Below, piece by piece: positions 1 through 12,131 of a stretch of DNA of 64,000 bases (position 1 is its first letter; the number at the start of each line of letters is the position of its first letter). The stretch is from the NCBI GenBank assembly GCA_024278275.1, contig JAJRTN010000118.1:24263-88262 (forward strand). Reading direction: 5' to 3'. The DNA is from Candidatus Hydrogenedentota bacterium (GTDB lineage Bacteria; Hydrogenedentota; Hydrogenedentia; Hydrogenedentales; JAJRTN01). The position numbers and the translations under genes were made by a program. The notes under the pieces were generated by a model, which ran no database searches, was not told the origin of the DNA, and was given only the letters and a program-made list of their open reading frames with translations.

Positions 1-1
1 G

Positions 2-3149
<3,148 letters not shown>

Positions 3150-3163
<14 letters not shown>

Positions 3164-4643
3164 AGCCCGAGGATTCATGACCTTTAAGCGCACCCTGGCC
3201 CGGAATGAACCGGTGGCGGAGCGCCTGGCCCATTACCGCGAATTTTCCCACCCCCTTCCCCAGGAAAAACTTCGCGAACAGGCCTACCGCTGCATGAATT
3301 GCGGCGTGCCTTTCTGTCACGACGGCTGCCCCCTGGGTAACCTGATTCCGGATTTCAACGACTGCGTGAAGGACGAGGATTGGGATGAGGCCCTGCGTAT
3401 CCTTCATTCCACGAATAACTTCCCCGAGTTCACCGGTCGTGTCTGCCCCGCCCCCTGCGAAAGCGCCTGCGTGCTGGGCATCAACGAACCGCCTGTAACC
3501 ATCGAGATGATTGAGAACGTTATCTGCGAACGGGGCTGGGAGGAAGGTTGGATCCAACCCGAACCCCCGGTCACGCGCACCGGCAGGCAGGTGGCCGTCA
3601 TCGGTTCGGGTCCCGCCGGTCTGGCCGCGGCGCAACAGTTGAACCGCGCGGGCCACACGGTCGTGGTTTATGAGCGTTCCGACGAGCCGGGCGGCCTGTT
3701 GACCTACGGCATTCCCGCTTTCAAACTGGACAAGTCGGTCGTGTTCCGTCGTATTGGCCAGATGAAGGCTGAAGGCGTGACCTTCCGGTGCAACGCGGAA
3801 GTGGGCAGGAACGTGCCGGTAAGTGAATTGGACGGATACGACGCCGTGGTGGTGGCCACGGGCTCCACCGTGCCGCGCACCTTCGAGGGCATGGACGTGC
3901 CGGGGTGGGATCTGAAGGGCATTCACCCGGCCATGGAGTTCCTGCCCCAACAGACGCGCCGTGTATTGGGAAAGCCCGTGGAAGGCGAGGACATCCTCGC
4001 CACGGGCAAGCACGTGGTGGTCATCGGCGGCGGTGACACGGGCTCCGACTGCGTCGGCACGAGCCTGCGCCAGGGCGCGAAATCGGTCACCACCCTGGAG
4101 CTGTTTCCCAAGCCCCCGGAAGAACGCGCGCCAACCAATCCCTGGCCGGAATACGCCTTTATCTTCCGCACCTCTTCGAGTCACGAAGAAGGCGGGGAAC
4201 GCCTTTACTGCATGAACACCAAGCGTTTCGAAGATGACGGACAGGGCCATGTGGTGGCGCTGCATGTCGTTGAAGTCGCATGGTCGGAGCCGGACGCGGA
4301 CGGCCGCCGCAAGATGACCGAAGTGCCGGGCAGCGAACGCCGCCTTTCCGCCGATCTCGTGCTCCTGGCCATGGGCTTCACCCAGCCGGAGACGGACACC
4401 TTCGTGGCGGAACTGGGACTTGAAGTGGAGCGCAACCGTTTTGGTCGGGCCATCCAGGCCGGCACGGAAAGTTATGCCACGAGCCGGCCCGGCGTGTTCG
4501 CCTGCGGCGATGCGCGGCGCGGGCAATCCCTGGTCGTCTGGGCCATCAGCGAAGGCCGCGAATGCGCTTACCACGTGGATCGCTTCCTCATGGGCGCCTC
4601 GGACCTTCCCCAACGAGACGCCCAGGGCTACGTCATGCGGTGA
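3150..4643 (+). CDS. gltD: Glutamate synthase small subunit
   Basis: This is the beta subunit of glutamate synthase. It passes electrons from NADPH through FAD and 4Fe-4S clusters to GltB. The N-terminus carries the ferredoxin-like Cys motifs ('CMNCGVPFC', '[12 protein letters not shown]', '[13 protein letters not shown]'), then an FAD Rossmann motif ('[14 protein letters not shown]') and an NADPH motif ('[12 protein letters not shown]'). I chose the ATG at 3150 because AGGAGG lies just before it and the protein then begins like other GltD sequences ('[14 protein letters not shown]'). This start overlaps the gltB stop by 14 bases. The length of 497 residues fits the family. Nothing is odd in the active regions. 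Confidence 0.96.
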
Positions 4644-5579
4644 TGCCGGGAAAAAGCGCTTTGGGAGCCAGTGGGGAGTGCGGGGGGGAAAGGCAGTGGC
4701 CATTCCAGGGCCTGAATGGGGGCGTGTGCAGATGCTCCGGAAGCCGTGCGGACTCGAAATCACGTCGGGGCAGGAATCCCTTTTTGAAAATGGTCGGGAC
4801 ACTCTCCGGATTGCTCCGGAGAGTGTCCCATTTGGTGCTCCCCGCAAAGGGGGGGGGACGGGGAGCGGGGTGGATGGGGGCTATGAGGGATAACGGTGTG
4901 TATGCTTGTGGTGCTTGATTACTTGGAACGTGGCCCCGTGTGACGATATGTTTTTCCGGGCCCTGGCGGTCTTGACCCGACGTACAAAACGGTCATGGCG
5001 CACATAGGTCCCCGTCATACCGGGTCTCCTTGTTCAGGCTGTCGGCGCTGCCCGTACGGGAAGTACGGCCGGACTATTGCTCAAAGGAGTGAGCATATCC
5101 CATGCCAAGAAACAAGAAAACCCCACGTTGCCAAAACAAGCGGCTTTGGCCGCCTGGTCCAACCGGTTCGTTCCATGGGCAAAGACTCTTACCATCGTGG
5201 TGGACAGGAATTGACCAACCACGGCCTTCCTGGCTCCGACCGGGTTGCTCCATGGTTTTCGGGAATGGTTTGCCGCCATCCCGGGGCCGACCCCGTATCA
5301 TCCTGATTTTCATCCCCACGGGCACGGGCTCCATGCCCTGCCCATGCGTTGTGGTTCCATGGCCGTGGATTCCCGCTTTCGGGGGTGTCGATGAATGGGT
5401 GAATTCACGACAGATAGCGGCCCTCTTGTACAGCTCCCGCACGCGCCCGGTTTCAACGGCAAGGGCCGCCCGTTCCCCTTGGAAAGGGCGACCCTGGTGG
5501 CATGCTTCCATGCCGATCCCGGATGGAACGCGCCTGTTACGCGGTCCTGTTGCCGATCCTTTTCACCTGCCGGTCGTAC
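4644..5579. other. Long intergenic region with hairpin and repeat fragments
   Basis: There is no convincing gene in these 936 bases. Open frames occur on both strands but lack ribosome sites and family features. The region holds one perfect hairpin (4796-4829) and a 23-base motif at 5361-5383 that recurs with one mismatch at 56767-56789. The rest looks like decayed repeat sequence. Confidence 0.6.
4796..4829. repeat. Perfect 15-bp inverted repeat
   Basis: GGGACACTCTCCGGA at 4796-4810 is followed by loop TTGC and an exact reverse complement at 4815-4829. No T-run follows on either strand, so this is not a classic intrinsic terminator. It lies about 150 bases after gltD and could be a palindromic repeat or an RNA 3'-end stabiliser. 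Confidence 0.7.
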
Positions 5580-6281
5580 TCAGTGGTGTTCCTGTCCGTT
5601 GTCATGCTTCGCACCGGATCCGGAATGGGGGGCCATACCGGTGCCTCCCCCCGCTTTTTCAAGCGCGGACAGGTATTTGGCCGGATCACTCCTGAGTTTC
5701 TTGACACAGCCCTTGCAGCAGGTACGAAACAGCCGGCCGGCGATGACCGCTTCCACCGGATCGCCCATGGCGCCGCCCAGTTTTTCCCCGGACACCAGGC
5801 AGGTATCCAGGGGATAGGCGGCCCGTTGCGCGGTTGTGGCGGCTTCATCGAGCTTTTTCATGACCGCTTCGGCATGGTCGGCAATCTTGCTCTTGCATTC
5901 GGGACAACAGAGCTTGACAAGGCGATTGTTGAGGACATAATCGACGGTGTCCCCCATGGTCCCCAACTCATGTCCGGTAATGGGACAGGTGCTGAGTGGA
6001 TAATAGGGGGCCTGTCCGGCCACGATGGCCGCATCGATTTTTGCCAGGTAGGTTGTGCGGGAGGCCTCGAACTTTTGCGGACAAGATTTGCAGCAGAACC
6101 GGATTTCACGGCCCTCTACGACCTTGATAACGGGTTCTCCCATGGTGCCAAGCTTCATGCCCGAAACGATGCAGGTGTCCAGGGGATAGGGATCCCCCGT
6201 CGCCACCGGCTCCGTCCAGCCGGAAACCGGCAAGATCACCATCGTCAAGACCAGTGCGGTTGCCCAAGGCAGAATCTTCAT
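5580..6281 (-). CDS. Secreted protein with three Cys-rich repeats, likely metal-binding
   Basis: This 233-residue protein has an N-terminal signal sequence ('MKILPWATALVLTMVILPVSG'-like start, hydrophobic to about residue 20). Three tandem repeats of about 60 residues follow. Each begins 'YPL(D/S)TC' plus 'SG' or 'TG', then 'LG..MG', and ends in a paired-Cys motif: 'FCCKSC', 'LCCPEC', 'TCCKGC'. The layout resembles small YHS/TRASH-like metal-binding modules, but I cannot assign a named family. The C-terminus is His-rich ('HDNGQEHH'). The start at 6281 is chosen because it gives a clean signal peptide. The neighbours are repeats and a cation exchanger, so a periplasmic metal or copper role is possible but is inference only. 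Confidence 0.75.
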   Translation of the reverse strand: MKILPWATALVLTMVILPVSGWTEPVATGDPYPLDTCIVSGMKLGTMGEPVIKVVEGREIRFCCKSCPQKFEASRTTYLAKIDAAIVAGQAPYYPLSTCPITGHELGTMGDTVDYVLNNRLVKLCCPECKSKIADHAEAVMKKLDEAATTAQRAAYPLDTCLVSGEKLGGAMGDPVEAVIAGRLFRTCCKGCVKKLRSDPAKYLSALEKAGGGTGMAPHSGSGAKHDNGQEHH

Positions 6282-6394
6282 GTGTTTCACGTTTCCATTT
6301 CCTTTCTTGTTCGGGATCTTTGTGAAATCGAAGCTCTCTTTCACCTAGCATCCCACCCACGGTAGGCCCATTGATAAGCAATTCCCGTGCCATA

Positions 6395-6640
6395 TGATTC
6401 GGGCGGGCGGTATAGCCCCTTACCCGCGAAGTTCCGTACCCATGGTCAGGGAAATGGGTCTTTGCCCCTCCCTGCGTCATGTCCGGACGGCGGGAATCCA
6501 CCCCGCCCGTCATTCCCGCGCACGCGGGAATCTGCGTTCATCTGCGCCATCCGCGGATACATTACATGGAGGCCGTTCTTCCAGGGGAGACGGTTTCGTC
6601 GTCAAGGTTTCCGTCTTGGTGGGCCAAGGCCCACCCTGCG
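6395..6640. repeat. Intergenic dispersed-repeat block
   Basis: The gap 6282-6912 contains no gene that I can support. Bases 6418-6465 share about three quarters of their sequence with 43732-43782: both have TTACCCGCG, AGTTC, CCCATGGTCA and TTTGCCCC in the same order. Bases 6512-6531 form a perfect dyad, ATTCCCGCG-CA-CGCGGGAAT. This is the widespread 'GTCATTCCCGCG...CGCGGGAATC' type of bacterial intergenic repeat. Confidence 0.6.
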
Positions 6641-6912
6641 TATTACCCGCCATGCCCTGCGTTTAGGCAAAAGCGTACTTCCCCTATCGTGCAACGGATC
6701 GTTTTTCGCCGCGTATCTCGCCATGCCGGACGGGGAGGGCTGTTGTAAAGGGCTGCTTGAAACCATGTAAATCCGGGGGAGGGTCTTGGTGATACGGGTA
6801 TGGTCTCGGCCGCCTCGTGAAATCCCTCCCCGGCAACAGTCGGGATCAGGAAGTCCCAACGTGGTACAATCGCCGCCAACCCCGTCAAGAACCGTTGGTT
6901 GAAAGGAGTGTC

Positions 6913-7722
6913 GTGTTCTTCGACCTGATGATTCTACTTGGCTGCGCCCTGGTTACGGTGGCCGCCGTCCGGCTGCTGGTGATCCGGGGCATCGAGCGCC
7001 TCAGCGAGGCCCTTCACCTTTCCAGCAAGACGAAGGGGCAGATAATCGGTTATGCCACGAGCACGCCGGAATTGGTGGTACTGGTGGCATCGGCGTTCGC
7101 GGGCGTTTTCAAAGCGGGTTTCTGGAACATCGCTTCGTCCAATATCATCAACATATTTCTTTTTCTCGGCGCCGTGCTGGTGTACCGGCAGCAGATGAAG
7201 CTTTTCAGCCTGCGTTTCCTGGACGAAGTTTTTTTCGGCATCTGCTCTGTTGCGGCTCCGCTGGTGCTGTTTTGGGCCGACACGCCCTTGACCCCCTTCG
7301 TGGCGTTAGGACTGCTGGCGGCGTTCTTCGTCTACAAGGCGGGCGACCGGCTCTTCAACCAGAAACCCGGCGCTGAGACGGCGCCCGCACCGGTAAGAGG
7401 CAGCGTGACGCTGGGCATCCTTTACCTCGTTCTGGGACTGGCGTTGATCATCGTCGCGGGCCGCTACCTGGGCGACAGTGCCGGCACGCTCGTGAAGGAG
7501 GCGGGAACGCCTCCCTGGCTGGTCGGCTGGGTACTCGGACTCATCACCTCCATACCGGAAATGGCGTCCTTCTTCGAAATCTTCCGCCTGTCCAAAAAGC
7601 GCCAACAACTGCACCTCAAGGAAGACATGCAGCAGGCCCTCGACGCCCTTGTCGCGTCGAACATGTGTAACCTGGGAATCATCCTGGCGGTGGGGATATT
7701 GGTCTACACCTTTTTCGGCTAA
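6913..7722 (+). CDS. Sodium/calcium exchanger-family (CaCA) membrane protein
   Basis: This is a polytopic inner-membrane protein of about 270 residues with two alpha-repeat-like signatures. The first is 'GYATSTPELVVLVASA' near residue 45. The second is 'GLITSIPEMASFFE' near residue 215, followed by 'ALVASNMCNLGI'. These match the ion-coordinating repeats of the Ca2+/cation antiporter superfamily, so cation/Na+ or H+ exchange is likely, though ion specificity cannot be read. The GTG at 6913 is preferred because AAAGGAG precedes it and the protein then starts directly with a membrane helix. A longer frame opens at 6817 but its extra residues are polar and unlike a membrane protein start. It converges with gnd. 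Confidence 0.8.
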   Translation: MFFDLMILLGCALVTVAAVRLLVIRGIERLSEALHLSSKTKGQIIGYATSTPELVVLVASAFAGVFKAGFWNIASSNIINIFLFLGAVLVYRQQMKLFSLRFLDEVFFGICSVAAPLVLFWADTPLTPFVALGLLAAFFVYKAGDRLFNQKPGAETAPAPVRGSVTLGILYLVLGLALIIVAGRYLGDSAGTLVKEAGTPPWLVGWVLGLITSIPEMASFFEIFRLSKKRQQLHLKEDMQQALDALVASNMCNLGIILAVGILVYTFFG

Positions 7723-7796
7723 ACGGGACGGAGAAGGATTGAAGCACGGAGGCACAGGGGGCCCAGGGCGAAAGGCCAGGCTTTCATGGACGTAAT

Positions 7797-7832
7797 GGAC
7801 CCAGTGGACTGGTGTTTCAGTCCACTGGGTCC
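7797..7832. terminator. Hairpin between convergent genes, possible bidirectional terminator
   Basis: GGACCCAGTGGACTG (7797-7811) and its exact reverse complement (7818-7832) enclose a 6-base loop. The element lies between the convergent exchanger gene and gnd. There is no T-run on either side, so its termination role rests on position and stem strength only. Confidence 0.45.
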
Positions 7833-7886
7833 TGCACCGGTCATTTCGGGAATGCCGGCGAATCACTCGGGGTTTGCCCCGTTTCC

Positions 7887-9338
7887 TTACACCACGTAGG
7901 TCGAGGCCGCCGTGTCGCCGCCGCGGCCGGTCCAGTTGGTGTGGAAGAACTCGCCGCGCGGCTTGTCCACGCGCTCGTAGGTGTGGGCGCCGAAGTAGTC
8001 CCGCTGGGCCTGGAGCAGGTTCGCGGGCAGGCGTTCGCTGCGGTAACCATCGTAGTAGGCGAGGGCCGCGCTGATGGCGGGCACGGGAATGCCCATGTGT
8101 ATCGCCGCCACGACCACGCGCCGCCACGCGGCCTGGGCGTTCTCCAGCGCGTTCTTGAAGAAGGGATCGAGCATGAGGTTGACCAAGTTCGGGTCGTTGT
8201 CGAAGGCCTCCTTGATTTTGCCGAGGAAAACGGAGCGAATGATGCAACCGCCGCGCCACATGAGGGCGATGCCGCCGTTGTTCAGGTTCCAGCCGTAGGT
8301 TTCAGCGGCGGCGCGCATGAGCTGATAGCCCTGGGCATAGCTGACGATCTTCGAGGCGTAGAGTGCCTGACGCAGGTCGTCCACGAGCGCCTTCTTATCG
8401 CCGTCGAAACCGGGGGCCTGGGCCGTGAGCACCTTTGACGCCGCGACGCGTTCCTCTTTCAGCGCCGAAAGGCACCGCGCGAACACGGCTTCGCCAATGA
8501 GCGTGAGCGGTTGTCCCTCGTCGAGCGCCGCCATGGCGGTCCATTTTCCCGTGCCCTTCTGGCCCGCCGTGTCGAGGATGAGATCCACCGTGGCATTACC
8601 CTCCTCGTCCCGGTAGCCGAGAATGTCACGGGTTATTTCAATGAGATAGCTGTCCAGCTCGCCCTTGTTCCACTCCGCGAAAACCTGGTGCATCTCCTCG
8701 TTTGACAGGCCCAGGCCATGCTTCATGATCTGGTAGGTTTCGCAGATCATCTGCATGTCGCCGTACTCGATGCCATTGTGCACCATTTTGACGAAGTGTC
8801 CCGCGCCATCCTGGCCGACCCATTCGCAGCAGGGTTCGCCCGCCTCGGTATGGGCCGAGATGGCCTGGAAAATGGGCTTCACGTGATCCCACGCGGCTGG
8901 AGAACCGCCGGGCATGATGGACGGTCCGAGCAACGCGCCTTCCTCGCCGCCGCTCACACCGGTGCCGATGTAGAGCAGGCCCTTTTCCTCCACCAGCCTG
9001 GTCCGGCGGATGGTGTCGGGGAAGTGACTGTTGCCGCCGTCGATGATGATATCGCCCGCTTCAAGGTGGGGAATAAGCTGATCGATGAAGGCATCCACCG
9101 GCGCCCCCGCCTTGACGAGCATCATCACCTTGCGTGGACGTTTGAGACTGGCGCAGAGTTCCTCGATGCTGTGGCAGCCGTGAAAGTTCTTGCCCGCGCC
9201 CCGGCCGGTGATGAAAGCATCCACTTTCTCCACCGTCCGGTTGTACACCGCCACGGAAAAGCCCTTGCTCTCCATGTTCAGCACCAGGTTTTCACCCATC
9301 ACCGCAAGGCCGATAAGGCCAATATCCATTTCCGGCAT
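7887..9338 (-). CDS. gnd: 6-phosphogluconate dehydrogenase, decarboxylating
   Basis: This enzyme oxidises and decarboxylates 6-phosphogluconate to ribulose 5-phosphate in the pentose phosphate pathway. The 483-residue length matches the long homodimeric form. Visible features are the N-terminal Rossmann motif ('[17 protein letters not shown]'), 'IIIDGGNS', '[11 protein letters not shown]' and 'GPSIMPGG', the catalytic-region '[15 protein letters not shown]' and the C-terminal '[18 protein letters not shown]'. The start at 9338 has AAGGAG about 10 bases upstream. A longer in-frame extension to 9491 is not family-like. The gene stands alone with its own promoter-like sequence. Confidence 0.97.
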   Translation of the reverse strand: MPEMDIGLIGLAVMGENLVLNMESKGFSVAVYNRTVEKVDAFITGRGAGKNFHGCHSIEELCASLKRPRKVMMLVKAGAPVDAFIDQLIPHLEAGDIIIDGGNSHFPDTIRRTRLVEEKGLLYIGTGVSGGEEGALLGPSIMPGGSPAAWDHVKPIFQAISAHTEAGEPCCEWVGQDGAGHFVKMVHNGIEYGDMQMICETYQIMKHGLGLSNEEMHQVFAEWNKGELDSYLIEITRDILGYRDEEGNATVDLILDTAGQKGTGKWTAMAALDEGQPLTLIGEAVFARCLSALKEERVAASKVLTAQAPGFDGDKKALVDDLRQALYASKIVSYAQGYQLMRAAAETYGWNLNNGGIALMWRGGCIIRSVFLGKIKEAFDNDPNLVNLMLDPFFKNALENAQAAWRRVVVAAIHMGIPVPAISAALAYYDGYRSERLPANLLQAQRDYFGAHTYERVDKPRGEFFHTNWTGRGGDTAASTYVV

Positions 9339-9417
9339 GATGTTCGATTCTCCTTCCTGCTTGCGAACGTATCGCGCCACAAAGGCGCGGGAAACACGGG
9401 GGATCGGTAACCCGGTG

Positions 9418-9445
9418 ATTCTAGCACGCATCAACCGTATGTCAC
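9418..9445 (-). promoter_or_regulatory. Candidate sigma-70 promoter for gnd
   Basis: On the minus strand, GTGACA (9445-9440), a 16-base spacer and TAGAAT (9423-9418) stand about 80 bases ahead of the gnd ATG. The -10 is good and the -35 is moderate. Confidence 0.45.
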
Positions 9446-9526
9446 CAGACGACAAATAGACGAAAGGCGCAATGACGCGGTACTCCCGCACAAGGAAGTG
9501 TGTAACCTTTCACGCCTTTCATAGCC

Positions 9527-9569
9527 CGTCATTGCGAAGGAGCCTCGGCGATCGTGGTAATCCGGGCAT
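9527..9569. repeat. REP-like intergenic repeat
   Basis: The sequence CGTCATTGCGAAGGAGC, followed by a region ending GGTAATCCGGGC, matches the general form of a repeat common between genes in many bacteria (GTCATTGCGAGGAGC...GGCAATC). It lies in the otherwise empty gap 9446-9706. Confidence 0.5.
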
Positions 9570-9706
9570 CCCAAAGACACGCCTTTACACCAGGTTGCCG
9601 TGTCACTGTACGCGTACCGCGCTTCCTTCCTCGCCATAACGGACAAGGAAGACCGTACAGGGCTGCGCGGAAGTGTTCCGGTGGTATTCGACCGAAAAGC
9701 GCCCGC

Positions 9707-10882
9707 TCAATCTTCCTGGAGGCGCTTTTTCTCTTCGCCTTTGAGCAGGGCGTGGGCCTCGGCCAGGGCGGCGGGGATTTGGGCCGCGTTCGGGGAATCG
9801 CGAAGGCATTCCGCGAGGTCCCGCGGATCCAGGTCGCCGGCCTGCTGGCCGGGGAACCAACTGCCGCCATTGCCGAGCAGGTTGTAGCGCATCTTGCCGT
9901 ATTCCACCATGTCGAAGGCCACGGCGAGATTGCGCAGGCGCAAGATCATGGGGATGTTGACCTCGCCGGGCGTATCTTGCCATTCGGGCAGTCCGTCGCG
10001 CCAGGTGCGTGCCCATTCCACGCCGAGGGCTTCTTCCATGGCTGTGTTCAACCGGGCCACAATGGGGGCCACGAGTTCGGCGGCCTGCTCGGGGGATTCG
10101 AGGCGGTCGGCCATCTCGACCTGGGGGTCGAATTCGGCGGGAACGGCAATACCGCAACTGAGGGTGTGTACCTCGGGGTGGGAGAGGCAGAACAGCCCGT
10201 TGAAAACGAGCGGATGCAGGGGCGCGCAGCATTGGGAGAACTTCTCCGTGGGCCTGAAAAGCATGCCGCCTTTCTCATTGGGGCTGATGATGAACACGCC
10301 CATGTCGCGGGCCGCGGCCGCCTGCACGGCGGGCCAGTTCTCCTGGTAGATCCAGAAGTAGTGGAGGTTCACATACTCGAAAAGATCCGTTTCGATGGCC
10401 CGGATGATGTCGGCGCACGCGCCATGGGTCGAGAAACCGATATGGCGTATACGGCCCGATTTCTTCCATTCCGCCGCTTTGTCATAACATTTCAGCGTTC
10501 GCTCCAGGGATTCGGCGTCGTTGATGCCATGAAAGGCGAAGAGGTCGATGTAATCCAGGTGGAGCAGGCTCATGGAACGCTCAAAGGCTGCCTCGAAAGC
10601 GGCGACATCATCGTTGGGGCCAACCTTGGTCTGAACGATGATTTCATCGCGGGGGAGTTGGGGCAGGATCTTTCCGAGCTGATACTCGCTGCATCCATAG
10701 CCGCGGGCGGTCTCGATGTGGTTGATACCAAGATCGAGGGCGCGGCGAATGCAGGCTTCGACGTTGCGCTGGCTTTCCTCGGAAACTTCCTCCACGTCTT
10801 CCCACTTCTCCTGATAGCGCATGCCGCCACAACTCACGACGGGAATCTGTAGTTCGGTCTTGCCAAATCGACGGTATTTCAT
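9707..10882 (-). CDS. Aldo/keto reductase family protein
   Basis: This 391-residue NAD(P)H-dependent oxidoreductase belongs to the AKR superfamily. The TIM-barrel start 'MKYRRFGKTELQIPVVSCGGMRYQ' is followed by 'GINHIETARGYGCSEYQLGK', which contains the substrate-site Tyr. Further on are 'TKVGPNDD', 'YIDLFAFHGI' with the active-site His region, and 'IRHIGFSTHG'. AKRs of this length often carry a C-terminal Fe-S extension, but I see no CxxCxxC cluster here. The start at 10882 has a good AGGAGTGACC ribosome site. The substrate is unknown. It is separated from the molybdenum/tungsten operon by about 110 bases on the same strand and is probably independent. Confidence 0.85.
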   Translation of the reverse strand: MKYRRFGKTELQIPVVSCGGMRYQEKWEDVEEVSEESQRNVEACIRRALDLGINHIETARGYGCSEYQLGKILPQLPRDEIIVQTKVGPNDDVAAFEAAFERSMSLLHLDYIDLFAFHGINDAESLERTLKCYDKAAEWKKSGRIRHIGFSTHGACADIIRAIETDLFEYVNLHYFWIYQENWPAVQAAAARDMGVFIISPNEKGGMLFRPTEKFSQCCAPLHPLVFNGLFCLSHPEVHTLSCGIAVPAEFDPQVEMADRLESPEQAAELVAPIVARLNTAMEEALGVEWARTWRDGLPEWQDTPGEVNIPMILRLRNLAVAFDMVEYGKMRYNLLGNGGSWFPGQQAGDLDPRDLAECLRDSPNAAQIPAALAEAHALLKGEEKKRLQED

Positions 10883-10990
10883 GGTCACTCCTGAAAAATC
10901 GGCTTCCTCAATCACATCACACAACACGCCCCGAAGGAACCACCATATTGCCCCATGTCGGTGGTAAACGCAAGTCACCGGCGGAAAGGT

Positions 10991-12130
10991 TTATCCCCCC
11001 TCTTCTCGCTTGTGAGCCGCCATATAGGCTTCATAATCCTCCGGGCGGTTGAGGTTACGGGGCCAATCGGTCTCCGGCAGGGGGAAATAATGGATGAGGG
11101 CGTCTTTGAAAACACTTCTTACCTTGCCTTCGCCGGCGGACAGGGCCGCCTCCATCCCGGGAAGCAAACGCCTGCGGTAGAGGGCGAAAAGGGGCTCCAG
11201 GCGGCCTTTCTCCGTTGTGGGCACCACGGCGTCGAACCCGTCCGACGCCCGGAGCATCCCGCGAAGGGCCCGCATACTCGGGTTGGGTATGTCACAGGCC
11301 ACCACCAGGTTCAAGTCGTGATGGGAGGCTTTGAGGGCGGAGGCGATGCCCATGAGCGGCCCCTGTCCGGGGAGGGCGTCCACCACGAACTCCGCATCCA
11401 ATTCCCCATGCTTTCCGGGGTCGTTGGTACTCACCAGGAGCTGTCGCACCCAGGGGCGCAGGACGTTGCAGAGGCGCGCCGCCATGGGTACGCCCTGGAT
11501 GGGCAGGAGGCTTTTGTCGCGTCCCATGCGGGTGCTCTCCCCGCCCGCGAGGATGATGGCGGCGGCGTCTTCCCGCAGTACCCACCGGTCATCGAGCAGG
11601 TCCAGGTCGGCCAGGGCCCGGGCAAAGGCGTCGCTCCGTGAGATGACCAGGCGATCCACCTGCTTGAGAACGCGTGCCGCGGAGTCTTTGATGGGCGCGG
11701 ATGCGCGGCGCTTCATCATGACGAACAAACCGGGTTCCAGCACCGTGCGAAGGCTGTTGGATTCGCAGACGATGGGGATGCCCGCGCTGATCATGGCGAG
11801 CACGGCGTCCATGCCTTCCACCAGGTGATCCCGAAGCACGCGGAGCCAATAGACCCGGGTGGCCCCGGCGTCGAGGAGACGCATCGTGTCTTTTTCAGGC
11901 CCCGCGTGGGTCTCTTCCGTGATGAGATAGGGACCGGTCAGGGAGGAACAGACCCCGCACCCCGCGCCACCACGTGGACAAGCGCCGTCCGCCTTGTCCA
12001 CGGCGGTTACCTTGAGACCAACAACGGGGCCTTGCGGGGCGAACTTACGGATCACGGCGGTGGCAAACTCGGTTTTGCCCACGTTTCGGCCGGTGGACCC
12101 GATCATCAGCATATTCGGGGCGTAGCGCAT
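10991..12130 (-). CDS. Fused MobB-MobA molybdopterin guanine dinucleotide protein
   Basis: This 379-residue two-domain protein is predicted to attach GMP to molybdopterin in the cytoplasm. Residues 1 to about 185 form a MobB-like P-loop GTPase ('GSTGRNVGKT' at 11-20) and carry three cysteines (C51, C58, C61, in 'CPRGGAGCGVC') not expected in classical MobB. Residues about 190-379 are a MobA nucleotidyltransferase ('ILAGGESTRMGRDKS', 'ACDIPN', 'GRLEPLFALY'). The ATG at 12130 follows the transporter ATPase stop by one base, so it is the last gene of the tungstate/molybdate operon. The fusion and the CX6CX2C motif are the unusual parts. A role in handling metal at the cysteines is inference. Confidence 0.85.
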   Translation of the reverse strand: MRYAPNMLMIGSTGRNVGKTEFATAVIRKFAPQGPVVGLKVTAVDKADGACPRGGAGCGVCSSLTGPYLITEETHAGPEKDTMRLLDAGATRVYWLRVLRDHLVEGMDAVLAMISAGIPIVCESNSLRTVLEPGLFVMMKRRASAPIKDSAARVLKQVDRLVISRSDAFARALADLDLLDDRWVLREDAAAIILAGGESTRMGRDKSLLPIQGVPMAARLCNVLRPWVRQLLVSTNDPGKHGELDAEFVVDALPGQGPLMGIASALKASHHDLNLVVACDIPNPSMRALRGMLRASDGFDAVVPTTEKGRLEPLFALYRRRLLPGMEAALSAGEGKVRSVFKDALIHYFPLPETDWPRNLNRPEDYEAYMAAHKREEGG

Positions 12131-12131
12131 G

